Below are positions 44,939-54,137 of a stretch of 64,000 nt of DNA, piece after piece. The stretch is from Neorhizobium galegae (GTDB lineage: Bacteria > Pseudomonadota > Alphaproteobacteria > Rhizobiales > Rhizobiaceae): positions 1,475,813 to 1,539,812 of the forward strand of contig NZ_JAGIPH010000001.1 of NCBI RefSeq assembly GCF_017877135.1, in the 5' to 3' direction. Position 1 is the stretch's first letter; every line of letters starts with the position of its first letter. The notes below the pieces were generated by a model, which did no database searches, had not been told where the DNA came from, and was given only the letters and a program-made list of their open reading frames with translations. A program made the translations under genes and the position numbers.

Positions 44939-46468
44939 TCAGGTCGCCACCCAGTTCGGCCTCGTCCGGCCGATCCGCATGACGACAGTTTTGACCTCCA
45001 GAAATTCGTCGAGCCCGTAAGGCCCGATCTCGCGGCCCTGGCCGCTTTGCTTGAACCCGCCGAAGGTGAGTTCGGGGAAGCCGTCCATCCAGGTATTGGT
45101 CCAGACGGTTCCGGCCTGCACGCGGCGGGAAAATTCGAGACAGGTATGGACGTTCTCGCTCCAGACGCCGGCCGAGAGACCATAAGAGGCGTCGTTGACG
45201 AGATCGATCGCCTCTTCGAGCGTGCGGAAGGTCAGTACCGAGAGAACCGGGCCGAAGACTTCCTCGCGCGCGATCGGCATGTCGGACGTCACGCCGGTGA
45301 CGACCGTCGGCTGGTAGAAGCGGCCCGGCAACTCGGCGATCGGCAGCGCCGCGCCGCCGAGCTGAACCTTCGCGCCCGCAGCAACGGCGGCGCGGACATA
45401 GCCGTCGATCTTCTCCTGATGCGCCGAAGAGATGATCGCGCCAACCTGCGTGTCAGGGTTCAGCGGATCGCCGAAGGCGACCTTCTTCGACAAGGCCACG
45501 ACGCGGGCAACAAAGGCTTCGGCGATATCCTCATGCACGATCACCCGGCTGCCGGAATTGCAGCATTCGCCGGCATTGAAATAAACGCCGAAGGTCACGG
45601 CATCGGCGGCGGAGTCGAGATCGGCATCCGGGAAAATCACCTGTGGGTTCTTGCCGCCGAGTTCCAGCGCCACCTTCTTCAGCGTTCCCGATGCGGCCGC
45701 CATGATCGCCTTGCCGACCACCGTCGAGCCGGTGAAGGTCACCATGTCGACATGGGCGTGCTCCGCCATGACCTGCCCTACAGGCTGGCCAAAGCCGAGC
45801 ACGATGTTGACGACGCCGGTGGGAAGGCCGGCCTCCACGAGGAGGTCGGCCAGCATGACCGTCGTCGAGGGCGTCATCTCGGACGGCTTGATGACGCAGG
45901 TGCAGCCGGCGGCGAGCGCGAAGGGGAGCTTCTGGCTCAGGATCCAGAAGGGAAAGTTCCACGGCGTGATGATCGAGACGACGCCGATCGGCTCCTTGAG
46001 CACGACGCCAAGCATCTGCTGCCCGAGCGAATTGTGGCTGTCGCCATGGAGCGTGCGGGCGAGCGAAGCAGCGTATCGCCAAAGATCGGCAGCGCCCGAA
46101 ACCTCGCCCCGCGCCTGGGAGATCGGCTTGCCGCTTTCCAGCGTTTCGAGCATTGCCATGCGCTCGACATTCGCCTCGATCAGGTCGGCGACCTTGAGCA
46201 GCACGGTCGCCCGTTCCTTGCCCGAAATGCGGCTCCAGATGCCGGCGTCGAAGGCCTTGCGGGCGGCGGCGATGGCGCGCTCCGCATCCTCGCGCCCGCC
46301 CTTGGCCGAGCGGCTGACGACGACGCCATGCGAGGGCGAGACGCGCTCAAACGTTTCGCCATTGGCGCTGTCGCACCATGTGCCATCGATGAAATGGCGG
46401 CCTTCGAACGGGCTTGCCGGAAGCGCGATGCTGGCGGTGGTGATGATGGTCAGGTCATTCATGGTCAT
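44939..46468 (-). CDS. NAD(P)-dependent aldehyde dehydrogenase
   Basis: This 509-residue ALDH has PWNFPFWILSQKLPFALAAGC near residue 170, general-base Glu in LELGGKNPQ near 270, catalytic Cys in FNAGECCNSGSRV near 304, and EVFGPVLSVLTF near 400. It converts an aldehyde from the GMC oxidation to a carboxylate. The ATG overlaps the enoyl-CoA hydratase stop (ATGA). Confidence 0.93.
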   Translation of the reverse strand: MTMNDLTIITTASIALPASPFEGRHFIDGTWCDSANGETFERVSPSHGVVVSRSAKGGREDAERAIAAARKAFDAGIWSRISGKERATVLLKVADLIEANVERMAMLETLESGKPISQARGEVSGAADLWRYAASLARTLHGDSHNSLGQQMLGVVLKEPIGVVSIITPWNFPFWILSQKLPFALAAGCTCVIKPSEMTPSTTVMLADLLVEAGLPTGVVNIVLGFGQPVGQVMAEHAHVDMVTFTGSTVVGKAIMAAASGTLKKVALELGGKNPQVIFPDADLDSAADAVTFGVYFNAGECCNSGSRVIVHEDIAEAFVARVVALSKKVAFGDPLNPDTQVGAIISSAHQEKIDGYVRAAVAAGAKVQLGGAALPIAELPGRFYQPTVVTGVTSDMPIAREEVFGPVLSVLTFRTLEEAIDLVNDASYGLSAGVWSENVHTCLEFSRRVQAGTVWTNTWMDGFPELTFGGFKQSGQGREIGPYGLDEFLEVKTVVMRIGRTRPNWVAT

Positions 46469-47232
46469 TGTCCGGAAAATGTGGGTTTGCGCTTTTCCCT
46501 GAAGGCGGCAACGCCTTCATTGCGGTCGTCACTGGCGGAAATGGCGGCGCTGCCCAGCGCCTCGATCATTGCGCCGGCATCTTCGTCTTTCGCGGCGTGG
46601 ATCATGGATTTGGCGATCTCGACGGCGCGGGGCGAAAGTTCCGTCACGCGCGCGGCGATTGCTTCCGCGAGCGCCCGGACATCCTCACCTACCTCGGCGG
46701 CGAAGCCGAATTGCAGCGCCCGCTCGGCGCTGATCCGGCGGCCGAAGAGCGCCATTTCCTTCAGCACCGGCTCGGGCAGCAGCCGCGCCAGCCGCTGCGT
46801 GCCCGACCAGCCCGGCACGATGCCGACGGCGGCTTCGGGGAGTGCGATCGTCGCGCGAGGCGTCATCACGCGGATGTCGCAGGCGGAGGCCAGCTCCAGC
46901 CCGCCGCCGAAGGCGTGGCCGTTCAGCACGGCAATCGTCGGCTTGGAGAGCCGCGCCAGCCGGTCGAAGATGCGGTGGCCGCCGCGCACCCAGTGGCGGG
47001 CAAATTCGGCCGGCGTCAGATCGCCCCAGCCGTTGATATCGGCGCCCGAGCAGAAGGCCTTCTCGCCCTCGGCGGTGACGAGGACGCAGGCGATCTGCGC
47101 GTCTCGTTCGATCGTGTCGAGATGGGCGGCGAGCCGCGCCAGCATGTCGACCGTGAAGGCATTGAGCTTCGCCGGATTGTCCAACCGGATTTCCGCGATG
47201 CGGCCGCGAATGTCGAGATGCACGTCGCTCAT
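46465..47232 (-). CDS. enoyl-CoA hydratase/isomerase family protein
   Basis: This 255-residue crotonase-fold protein has the CoA-binding ADINGWG region near residue 67, GHAFGGGLELASACDIR near 105 (first catalytic Glu) and LPEAAVGIVPGWSGTQRL near 133 (second Glu). Both Glu residues fit a hydratase or hydratase/lyase. The ATG at 47232 overlaps the CoA-transferase stop (ATGA); a GTG three codons upstream is the alternative. Confidence 0.92.
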   Translation of the reverse strand: MSDVHLDIRGRIAEIRLDNPAKLNAFTVDMLARLAAHLDTIERDAQIACVLVTAEGEKAFCSGADINGWGDLTPAEFARHWVRGGHRIFDRLARLSKPTIAVLNGHAFGGGLELASACDIRVMTPRATIALPEAAVGIVPGWSGTQRLARLLPEPVLKEMALFGRRISAERALQFGFAAEVGEDVRALAEAIAARVTELSPRAVEIAKSMIHAAKDEDAGAMIEALGSAAISASDDRNEGVAAFREKRKPTFSGQ

Positions 47233-48800
47233 GGCGTCCACCCCATGGGCTGATCGCCAAAGAGGCTTGCCGGCATGGTCGTGGCGTTTTCGGCAACGCG
47301 AACCCGACCCTGCGAGGCACCAACAATATCCGCCTGCGGGTCGATGCCCGGCATGATTTCGGTTGCGACCAGCCCGCCATCGCCAAGCCGCATGACGCAG
47401 CGCTCGGTGATATAGAGCACATCCTGTCCTTGTGCCCGCGCGCGGTTGCCGGAGAAGGTGACGTGTTCGACCCGTTCGACCATCTTGGTGAACTTGCCGG
47501 ATTTTGCGACGCGAATGCCGCTGTCGCTCAGCACGATCTCCGCGCCCGCCTCGAACCAGCCGGAGAAGACGATCTTCTTCGCATGCGCCGTGATATCGAC
47601 AAACCCGCCGCAGCCGGCTGTCAGATAGGGCTTCTTGCCGAGCTTGGAGACGTTCACATTGCCTTCGACATCGACCTCCAAGAAGGAGAGGAAGGAGACA
47701 TCGAAGCCGGCGCCCTGAAAATAGATGAACTGCTGGGGCGAGGGCACATAGGCGTCCGCATTGGAGGCGCAGCCGAAGGCGAAATCAGTCAGCGGCATGC
47801 CGCCGACGGCCCCCTGTTCGATCGCCCAGGTGACAGCATCCGGATGGCCTTCTTCGAGCAGGATGCGCGGCACCTGCGCGCTGATGCCGAAGCCGAGATT
47901 GGCCGTCATGCCGCCCTTCAGCTCCATCGCCGCGCGCCGCGCAATGACCTTCTCGACGCCATGCTCCGCCAGTGTGAAGCTCGACCAGGGCTGCATGATC
48001 TGGCCGGAGATCGCCGGGTCGTAAGGCGTTTCGCAGGTCTGCTTCTGATGCGGATCGACAACGAGGAGATCGACGAGGTGGCCGGGCACGCGCACGTCAT
48101 GTGGGCGCAGACTTCCCGCCGCCGTGGTGCGGCTGACCTGCGCGATCACGAGGCCGCCATGGTTACGCACGGTAATCGCCTGTTCCAGCCCACCGAGATA
48201 GGCGCCCTCATGCTCATAGGTGAGGTTGCCGCGCTCGTCCGCCGTCGTTGCGCGCAGGATGCAGACGTTCGGCACGATATTGGGAAAATGTAGCCAGGTT
48301 TCACCGCCGAATTCGACGCGCGACACGATGGGCTCGGCCGCGCCCTTCGCATTCATCGCACAGCCTTGGCGGATCGGATCGACGAAGGTTTCGAGGCCGA
48401 CGCGGGTGAGAACGCCGGGACGGCGGGCGGCGGCCTCACGATGCATATCGAACATCACGCCCGACGGTACGTTATAGGCCGCAACCCGATCCTCGACGAT
48501 CATCTTCCAGATTTCCGGCATCGGCAGGTTCGACGGGCCGGAGGGATAGGAGCCGGCAAGCACGCGGGTCAGCAGCCCGTCCTTGGCGATATGATCCATG
48601 CCCTTCACGCCATACATGTCACCGGCGGCAATCGGATGCAGCGTGGTGAGATTGCGCGGGAGGCCTTCCGCGTCGAAGCGCTCGCCCAGCGCCTTCAGCA
48701 CCAGATCAGGACAGCCGAGTGCCGAGGACGAGGAGACGGTGACCACCGCGCCATCGGGAATGCGCGCAACGGCCTCTGCCGCGCTGACGACCTTGCTCAC
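47229..48800 (-). CDS. fused acyl-CoA:acetate CoA-transferase (YdiF/AtoDA type)
   Basis: This 523-residue class I CoA-transferase combines the alpha and beta halves in one chain. It starts VVSAAEAVARIPDGAVVTVSSSSALGCPD and has the catalytic Glu segment WAIEQGAVGGMP near residue 335. It moves CoA from a donor such as acetyl-CoA or succinyl-CoA to a carboxylic acid. In this block it would activate the acid made by the ALDH for the enoyl-CoA hydratase. GTG start overlaps the Gfo/Idh gene stop (GTGA). Confidence 0.9.
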   Translation of the reverse strand: MSKVVSAAEAVARIPDGAVVTVSSSSALGCPDLVLKALGERFDAEGLPRNLTTLHPIAAGDMYGVKGMDHIAKDGLLTRVLAGSYPSGPSNLPMPEIWKMIVEDRVAAYNVPSGVMFDMHREAAARRPGVLTRVGLETFVDPIRQGCAMNAKGAAEPIVSRVEFGGETWLHFPNIVPNVCILRATTADERGNLTYEHEGAYLGGLEQAITVRNHGGLVIAQVSRTTAAGSLRPHDVRVPGHLVDLLVVDPHQKQTCETPYDPAISGQIMQPWSSFTLAEHGVEKVIARRAAMELKGGMTANLGFGISAQVPRILLEEGHPDAVTWAIEQGAVGGMPLTDFAFGCASNADAYVPSPQQFIYFQGAGFDVSFLSFLEVDVEGNVNVSKLGKKPYLTAGCGGFVDITAHAKKIVFSGWFEAGAEIVLSDSGIRVAKSGKFTKMVERVEHVTFSGNRARAQGQDVLYITERCVMRLGDGGLVATEIMPGIDPQADIVGASQGRVRVAENATTMPASLFGDQPMGWTP

Positions 48801-49801
48801 GTCGTGCCTCCATAATTGATTGTCACGCGCGCGCCCGTTTCCGCGGCCTCGCGCACCGCTGCGGCAACGGCCAGCGACTTCACGCCATCGATGCCGGTTG
48901 CAGCAGGCTGGCCCTCGCCCCGCACGGCGGCCTCGAATTCGGCGACGCCGGTGATGTAGAGATCATGCACATCGAAGGGGATCGCATGGCGGCCTGCGGC
49001 ATCGACCAGCTCGATCTCGCCGACCGGCTTCTGGGTCATCACGCCGCTCGCGAAGATCGAGCCCTGCGTGCCGTGGACTTCGAGACCGCTGCCGGCGAAG
49101 GGATGGGTGAAGCTCTCGTGGCTCATGACCATCGCGCCGGATGGCATGGCCCAGACCGACATGGCGGAATCCTCAACGCCCTGCCCCATGCCAGAGCTTG
49201 TCGCCTGCGCCACGACCGAAATCGGGTCCTCGTCCAGCAGAAATCGCACGACATCGGCATCATGCACGGTGATATCGGGAATGACGCCGCCACCTTCTGC
49301 CACCGAATTGATGCGCCAGCCCTGCAGGTTTTCCGGCAGGTGCACGGCATGGAAAACGCGCACCGAAAGAACCTTGCCGACGCGACCCTCGCGGATCAGC
49401 GCGCGGACGGCGCGGTGGCTACCGGAGCAGCGCAGATGATGATTGGTCGCGAATGTCACGCCCGCCTCGCCGGCGGCGCGCACCATGGCGGCAGCATCGG
49501 CAACGGTCATGGCCAGCGGCTTTTCGCACAGCACATGCTTTCCGGCGGCAATGGCGGCAAGCGCCTGTGGCAGGTGCTTCTCGTTTGTCGTGGAAATGTA
49601 GACGGCCTCAATGGTCGGATCGGCCAGAGCTTCAGTGAGATCGGCGCCGTAGGCCGGAATGCCATGCTCGACGGCATAAGCCTCGGCACGATCCCGGGAG
49701 CCGCTGACAACACGTGCAACCTCGCCGCCCGCTTGGGCTCGGATCGCCCGGATCATGTGTTGCGACGCGATCGTACTCGCGCCCACAAGAGCCCACCTCA
49801 T
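48797..49801 (-). CDS. Gfo/Idh/MocA-family NAD(P)-dependent oxidoreductase
   Basis: This 334-residue protein starts MRWALVGASTIASQHMIRAI (Rossmann GxxxxA), with the family EKP in LCEKPLAMT near residue 97 and a C-terminal alpha/beta domain with VHDADVVRFLL near 180. Members oxidise hydroxyls of sugars or inositols. It is the first gene of the 15-gene block and is preceded by two LacI operators and a promoter. Confidence 0.92.
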   Translation of the reverse strand: MRWALVGASTIASQHMIRAIRAQAGGEVARVVSGSRDRAEAYAVEHGIPAYGADLTEALADPTIEAVYISTTNEKHLPQALAAIAAGKHVLCEKPLAMTVADAAAMVRAAGEAGVTFATNHHLRCSGSHRAVRALIREGRVGKVLSVRVFHAVHLPENLQGWRINSVAEGGGVIPDITVHDADVVRFLLDEDPISVVAQATSSGMGQGVEDSAMSVWAMPSGAMVMSHESFTHPFAGSGLEVHGTQGSIFASGVMTQKPVGEIELVDAAGRHAIPFDVHDLYITGVAEFEAAVRGEGQPAATGIDGVKSLAVAAAVREAAETGARVTINYGGTT

Positions 49802-49827
49802 CCTTCCCTCCCCGAAAGCCGCCCTTA

Positions 49828-49841
49828 TTGGATCGTTCCAA
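49828..49841. promoter_or_regulatory. LacI-type operator 1 of the catabolic block
   Basis: TTGGATCGTTCCAA is a near-perfect palindrome with a central CG, typical of LacI-family sites. It lies at the expected transcription start, 27-40 bp upstream of the Gfo/Idh ATG. Confidence 0.75.
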
Positions 49842-49843
49842 TT

Positions 49844-49871
49844 ACCATATGGAACGATCCAAATACGTCAA
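49844..49871 (-). promoter_or_regulatory. sigma-70 promoter of the catabolic block
   Basis: On the minus strand TTGACG (-35, at 49866-49871) and TATGGT (-10, at 49844-49849) are spaced 16 bp apart. Both LacI-type operators overlap or abut it, so repressor binding would block RNA polymerase. Confidence 0.55.
49849..49862. promoter_or_regulatory. LacI-type operator 2 of the catabolic block
   Basis: ATGGAACGATCCAA is the mirror copy of operator 1. The two CG centres are 21 bp apart, two helical turns. Together the arms form a 13-bp perfect inverted repeat around 9 bp. It lies between the -35 and -10 elements. Confidence 0.75.
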
Positions 49872-50176
49872 GTGGAAAAATAGCCTGACGACGCTCTATC
49901 AGCGCCTTCAAGCTGGCACCGGGATTACAAAATTGCCAATCGTAGTCCGGCCTCGGGCTGCTGACACCTGCCGCGTTTGCTCTGATGATCAATCCGTGAC
50001 GTGCGGTGCACAGTCGGAATTATCCCAACAGCAAGCGCCGCTACCGCCCCGAGCAAACCAAAGCTGCTGGAGCGAGTTCAAAACTGGGTAAATTGGGGCA
50101 GGGTGACGAGGGGCCAGCCTCTTACCTGTTCCAGTTATCGTTCCCACGTTAACCAATCTCAGGCGGCTTTAGGCTG
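49872..50176. other. intergenic region without recognised gene
   Basis: This is about 305 bp between the promoter of the catabolic block and the GGDEF-EAL gene. Short open frames exist, including one starting at an ATG inside the operator at 49848, but none has a ribosome-binding site or a recognisable domain. Its G+C is visibly lower than the coding regions. Confidence 0.5.
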
Positions 50177-51736
50177 TCAAATTCGACGAAGGGCAGCGCC
50201 CGCCATGCTGTCATCGGTTTGCGAGGCTTTGAGTGTCTGGTCAACTGGCTGAGGCCTGCCGAGGAGGAACCCCTGGCCAATATCGCAGCCAAGATCCTGC
50301 AACAGGCGAAGCTGGCCCTCCTCCTCTATTCCCTCGGCAGTGATCTTCACGCCCAGACCACTCCCAAGCGAAATGATCGCCCGGACCACCTTCCCCTGCT
50401 TGTTGCTTTCTTCAAACGTTGCCACGAAGCTCTTATCGATCTTTATCTTGTCGAAGGGATAATTGGAGAGTTGCGAGAGGCTTGAGAAACCCGTTCCGAA
50501 GTCATCAAGGGCGATCTTGATCCCTTCCTGGGACAGCTCATTCAGCACATCCCGTGCCGTCTCCGGATCTGCGATGAGTGCTCCTTCCGTAACCTCGAGT
50601 TCCAGGCGGTGCACAGGCAAGCCAACCTCTTCGAGGACCTTGATGATCCGCAGCCTGAGCAAGCGATCATTCAGCTGGAGGGGAGAAAGATTGAACGACA
50701 GAATGGTGTGAGCCGGCCAGCCCAAGGCATCCCGGCACGCGATGCGGAACAACTGGTCCGTCAGTTGCACGATAAGGCCCGCGTTTTCTGCCAGGGGAAT
50801 GAACTCAGACGGCGGAACGAACTCACCGGTCTCTCTCTCCCATCGCGCCAGTGCCTCATAACCAATAATTTCCCGCGTCTTGAGGTCGACGAGCGGCTGA
50901 TAAAACGGACGGATCTCATTTCGCTTCATGGCTACCTTGAGATCGGCTTCCATCCGGAGCTTTCGGACCAGTTCCTCCTGCATCTCAGGGCGAAACCCCT
51001 GCACACAATTACGTCCGGCTTTCTTGGCCGCGTACATGGCGCTGTCGGAATAACGGATTGCTTCTCTTAAGGACTCACAGTCTTCCGGCACGCGCGCAAA
51101 ACCAACGCTTGCGCCCAATTCGATGCTTGCTCCCTCAATCAGGATTGGCTTGCAGATGGCGCTGACAACCCTTCTGCCCAAGGCGGTCAGTTCCGGATTG
51201 TTGTTCCGCTCGATGACGACGATAAATTCGTCGCCGCCGAGGCGAAACACCTTGTCGTCCGCAAAGAGGCCGAGCAGGCGTTGCGCAATGACTTTAAGGG
51301 CAAGATCACCTTTTTCATGCCCGAGAAGATCGTTGATTTTCTTGAAGCCATCGAGATCGATGCTGTAGACCGCATACTTAGCTCCGACCGCAAGACTACT
51401 TCCGCGCGATACGACGGACTCCAGAAAGCGCCTATTTGGCAACTCCGTCAGCGGGTCGTGACAGGCGATCCAGTCGACATGTTCTTCGGCAGCCAGCCGC
51501 CGCTGAATTTCCTTCGACATGTCCTTGATACGCAAGATTGAGTAAATCAGGCCAAGCGACCCTGCCACATTCAGTGCAGTGAAGACCTCGTCAAGATCAT
51601 AATCCTCATGCGAGCGAAACAATGCATCAAGGGCCTCATGTCCGTTGAACCAAAGGGCAAGGCCGTAGATGATTAAGAAGGCCGCAAGCCAGACAAGCAG
51701 TTCCCACTTTGCGCGGTTCCCATAGGCGGGGAGCAT
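50177..51736 (-). CDS. membrane GGDEF-EAL cyclic-di-GMP protein 1
   Basis: This 519-residue protein has an N-terminal pair of helices (about residues 10-70, WELLVWLAAFLIIYGLALWF), a GGDEF domain with intact RLGGDEF near residue 177, and an EAL domain with intact GYEALARW near residue 278 and DDFGTGFSSL near residue 415. It could synthesise or degrade cyclic-di-GMP; both active sites look competent. AGGAAG precedes the ATG. It is separated by 164 bp from a second GGDEF-EAL gene in the same direction. Confidence 0.93.
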   Translation of the reverse strand: MLPAYGNRAKWELLVWLAAFLIIYGLALWFNGHEALDALFRSHEDYDLDEVFTALNVAGSLGLIYSILRIKDMSKEIQRRLAAEEHVDWIACHDPLTELPNRRFLESVVSRGSSLAVGAKYAVYSIDLDGFKKINDLLGHEKGDLALKVIAQRLLGLFADDKVFRLGGDEFIVVIERNNNPELTALGRRVVSAICKPILIEGASIELGASVGFARVPEDCESLREAIRYSDSAMYAAKKAGRNCVQGFRPEMQEELVRKLRMEADLKVAMKRNEIRPFYQPLVDLKTREIIGYEALARWERETGEFVPPSEFIPLAENAGLIVQLTDQLFRIACRDALGWPAHTILSFNLSPLQLNDRLLRLRIIKVLEEVGLPVHRLELEVTEGALIADPETARDVLNELSQEGIKIALDDFGTGFSSLSQLSNYPFDKIKIDKSFVATFEESNKQGKVVRAIISLGSGLGVKITAEGIEEEGQLRLLQDLGCDIGQGFLLGRPQPVDQTLKASQTDDSMAGAALRRI

Positions 51737-51900
51737 ATCGACTTCCTGTGAACAAAGACAACGTCAAGCCCACCATAGCATATTAGATTGTTTAAATTTA
51801 CACATACAGGAGGCAAAATTTTGCGTGCCGGAGCTTGTGGTCGGCCTCCTGTGTTCAGCAACTGCGTTGCTAGCCCACAGAATCCAAGCAGGCGAGGTTG

Positions 51901-53871
51901 CTAAGCTCTGCAGAGAGCGAAGCTTGACGGCTGTGTCTGGGAATTTGCGTGCGCCGACAGGAAATCAGCGATATCGTCTGCTTTCATCGGGCCGCTGAAG
52001 ATATAGCCTTGGACCAGCCGAGCCCCGAGCGCCTTGAGGACTGCCAGTTCCTCAAGCGTTTCGACCCCTTCCACAACGCATTCCAGTTCCATATCCCGGC
52101 TGAGCGTGAGGAGTGATTTTACGATTTTATAGCTGGCAGGCTTTCGGTGTAAGTCGGTGACGAAGCTACGATCGATCTTGATCTTGGTGAGAGGAAGAGC
52201 GTGCAGTCGTGTCAGGCTGGAATAGCCGGTACCGAAATCGTCCAGAGAGACGCCGCAGCCCAGCCGCCGCAGCAACTCGACCGATTGTCTCACCTGCCCG
52301 AAGTCGTGAGCGAAGGCCGTTTCGGTGATCTCCAGGTCAAGCCGCCTCGGATCGAAACCGCTGTCCTTAATAATTGCGATAACGGAGGAAACGCCGTCCT
52401 GCGAGTTGAGATCATGAGCCGACAGATTAAAGGATAGCCGCAGGGAGGTCTCCCAACCGGTTGCGCAAGCAAGGGCCGTCTTCAGAAGTGGCCGGGTCAG
52501 CGCGCTCACGATACCGGCTCGCTCTGCGATTGAAAAAAATCTGTCGGGCGGCACCTCGCCGAGCACGCCGTTGCGCCAACGGGCCAATCCCTCAAAGCCT
52601 CGGACAAGTCCGCTGCGGATGTCGACGATGGGCTGGAACACGACCGAAAGCTCGTCTTCTATATCTGTTTGCTTGAGCAGATGCTGAATTCGGGCTTCTA
52701 GATTGATCTGCTGCTCGTGTTCTGCGTCAAACAGCACGGCGCCACCCCGCTGCGCCTTCTTGGCATGATAGAGTGCGTAATCCGCCCTGTCGAAAAGTTG
52801 CTCAAGCGTTGAGGCGAGAGTGGGAAAGACCGCAATCCCCATCGAGGCTGAAACATGCACCGTACCTTCGGCAAGATGGTAAGGTGCGCGCAGTTGTTCG
52901 GAAATGGCGTTGGCGTTTGCAACGAGTTGCGCATCCTCTGGTATCACCGGGGCCACGATGGCGAACTCGTCTCCGCCCAGCCTGAAAGCCCGGCTGGCCT
53001 TCAGGCTGGCGGTCAGTCGATGACCGACGCTGACCAGCAGCCGATCACCCACGGAATGGCCGTGGAGATCGTTCACCGGCTTGAAACCATCAAGATCGAT
53101 GACGCCGAGGGCCAGCCGGGTCCCCGCCGCCCTCGCTTTCTCCAGTTCTGCTTCCAGATGGGTGAAAAACGCGCGCCGATTGGGCAGTTCCGTCAGACTG
53201 TCTTGATTGGCGAGCAAGAAGTTCTCGTTGCTGAGCGCCTCGGTACGCTGTTGGGAAACCACCATGCGCTCGAAATTGCGGTAATTGGTCGACAGGATCG
53301 ACATCATGCCACCGCACACCAGGAACACGTTGATGGCGATGGCAATGAAGGTCGGCTGCTGCGAGGCCAGAAAAAAGATGATGAAGGCGCCGTTGACGAT
53401 AAGCGTCACCGTGAGAGCAGCCGAGCGGACATGCATCAGACAGAAGATGCAGGAAATCACTGTGATCGCCATGTAGAAGGCGACGTGTGACTGTGTGTAG
53501 GCATCTCCGTAGGGAATGAGCAGAAATGACCAGAGCGTAAATGCCGTGGCAATTCCGACTGCGAGACGGTTCGTGCGCCGCAGCGCTGCATAGGCAACCT
53601 GCGGCTCAGGATCGAGGCCGCGCGTGCGCCACCAGAAGGCAATTCGGAGCGCACACCCTATCGTAAAGGCTAGGGGAATGCCGACGGTCAGCCAGACCGG
53701 CGCCAGTTTCAGATGCGTGATCGCCAGCGCCCACGTGCTCGATAGCAATATGAAATACATCATCGGCATCTGGCGCGTGAAGGCGCGGTACTGCGCTTTC
53801 AACAGGTCCGGATTGTCCGAACGGACGGAGATGAATTCCTGCAACTTCAATCTGGCGCTGATCATGTTCAT
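51901..53871 (-). CDS. membrane GGDEF-EAL cyclic-di-GMP protein 2
   Basis: This 656-residue protein has about six helices in its first 190 residues (a MASE-like sensor; YFILLSSTWALAITHLKLA is one helix), a GGDEF domain with intact RLGGDEF near residue 300, and an EAL domain with EGL at the catalytic position (GFEGLARW) and DDFGTGYSSL. The catalytic Glu is kept, so phosphodiesterase activity is possible. I chose the ATG at 53871 because GGGAG lies 7 nt upstream; an ATG at 53928 would add 19 residues. Both EAL proteins may sense related signals. Confidence 0.92.
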   Translation of the reverse strand: MNMISARLKLQEFISVRSDNPDLLKAQYRAFTRQMPMMYFILLSSTWALAITHLKLAPVWLTVGIPLAFTIGCALRIAFWWRTRGLDPEPQVAYAALRRTNRLAVGIATAFTLWSFLLIPYGDAYTQSHVAFYMAITVISCIFCLMHVRSAALTVTLIVNGAFIIFFLASQQPTFIAIAINVFLVCGGMMSILSTNYRNFERMVVSQQRTEALSNENFLLANQDSLTELPNRRAFFTHLEAELEKARAAGTRLALGVIDLDGFKPVNDLHGHSVGDRLLVSVGHRLTASLKASRAFRLGGDEFAIVAPVIPEDAQLVANANAISEQLRAPYHLAEGTVHVSASMGIAVFPTLASTLEQLFDRADYALYHAKKAQRGGAVLFDAEHEQQINLEARIQHLLKQTDIEDELSVVFQPIVDIRSGLVRGFEGLARWRNGVLGEVPPDRFFSIAERAGIVSALTRPLLKTALACATGWETSLRLSFNLSAHDLNSQDGVSSVIAIIKDSGFDPRRLDLEITETAFAHDFGQVRQSVELLRRLGCGVSLDDFGTGYSSLTRLHALPLTKIKIDRSFVTDLHRKPASYKIVKSLLTLSRDMELECVVEGVETLEELAVLKALGARLVQGYIFSGPMKADDIADFLSAHANSQTQPSSFALCRA

Positions 53872-54137
53872 CCAAGAGCTCCCACACCAGAGCACTAGCA
53901 AACCTGTCTTACGCCATCGAAAATGCACGCGGTAAATTAAGGAAAAACGTACTCAATCATTAGATGCAGGTTTCCTCTACGCACAATCATCCTTTCACAA
54001 GAAATCATCCGGTGTCGCCATGCTGGCCTGGAAGCAGCCTCACCTACCCTCCACAGGGCATTGACGAGTTCAAGCCCACTTCTCGCCACACGGGCTGCAT
54101 CGGTGCAAGGCCAGCGCCTGGTCTTGCTGGCGTTGCT

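Noticed and set aside
43754..47356. Open frame of 1200 codons on the plus strand
   Set aside because: It lies antisense to the SBP, ALDH and enoyl-CoA hydratase genes, all strongly recognised; it is a GC-codon shadow.
49848..50091. Small plus-strand gene starting inside the LacI operator
   Set aside because: No ribosome-binding site, no recognised domain, and the ATG is part of the operator palindrome.
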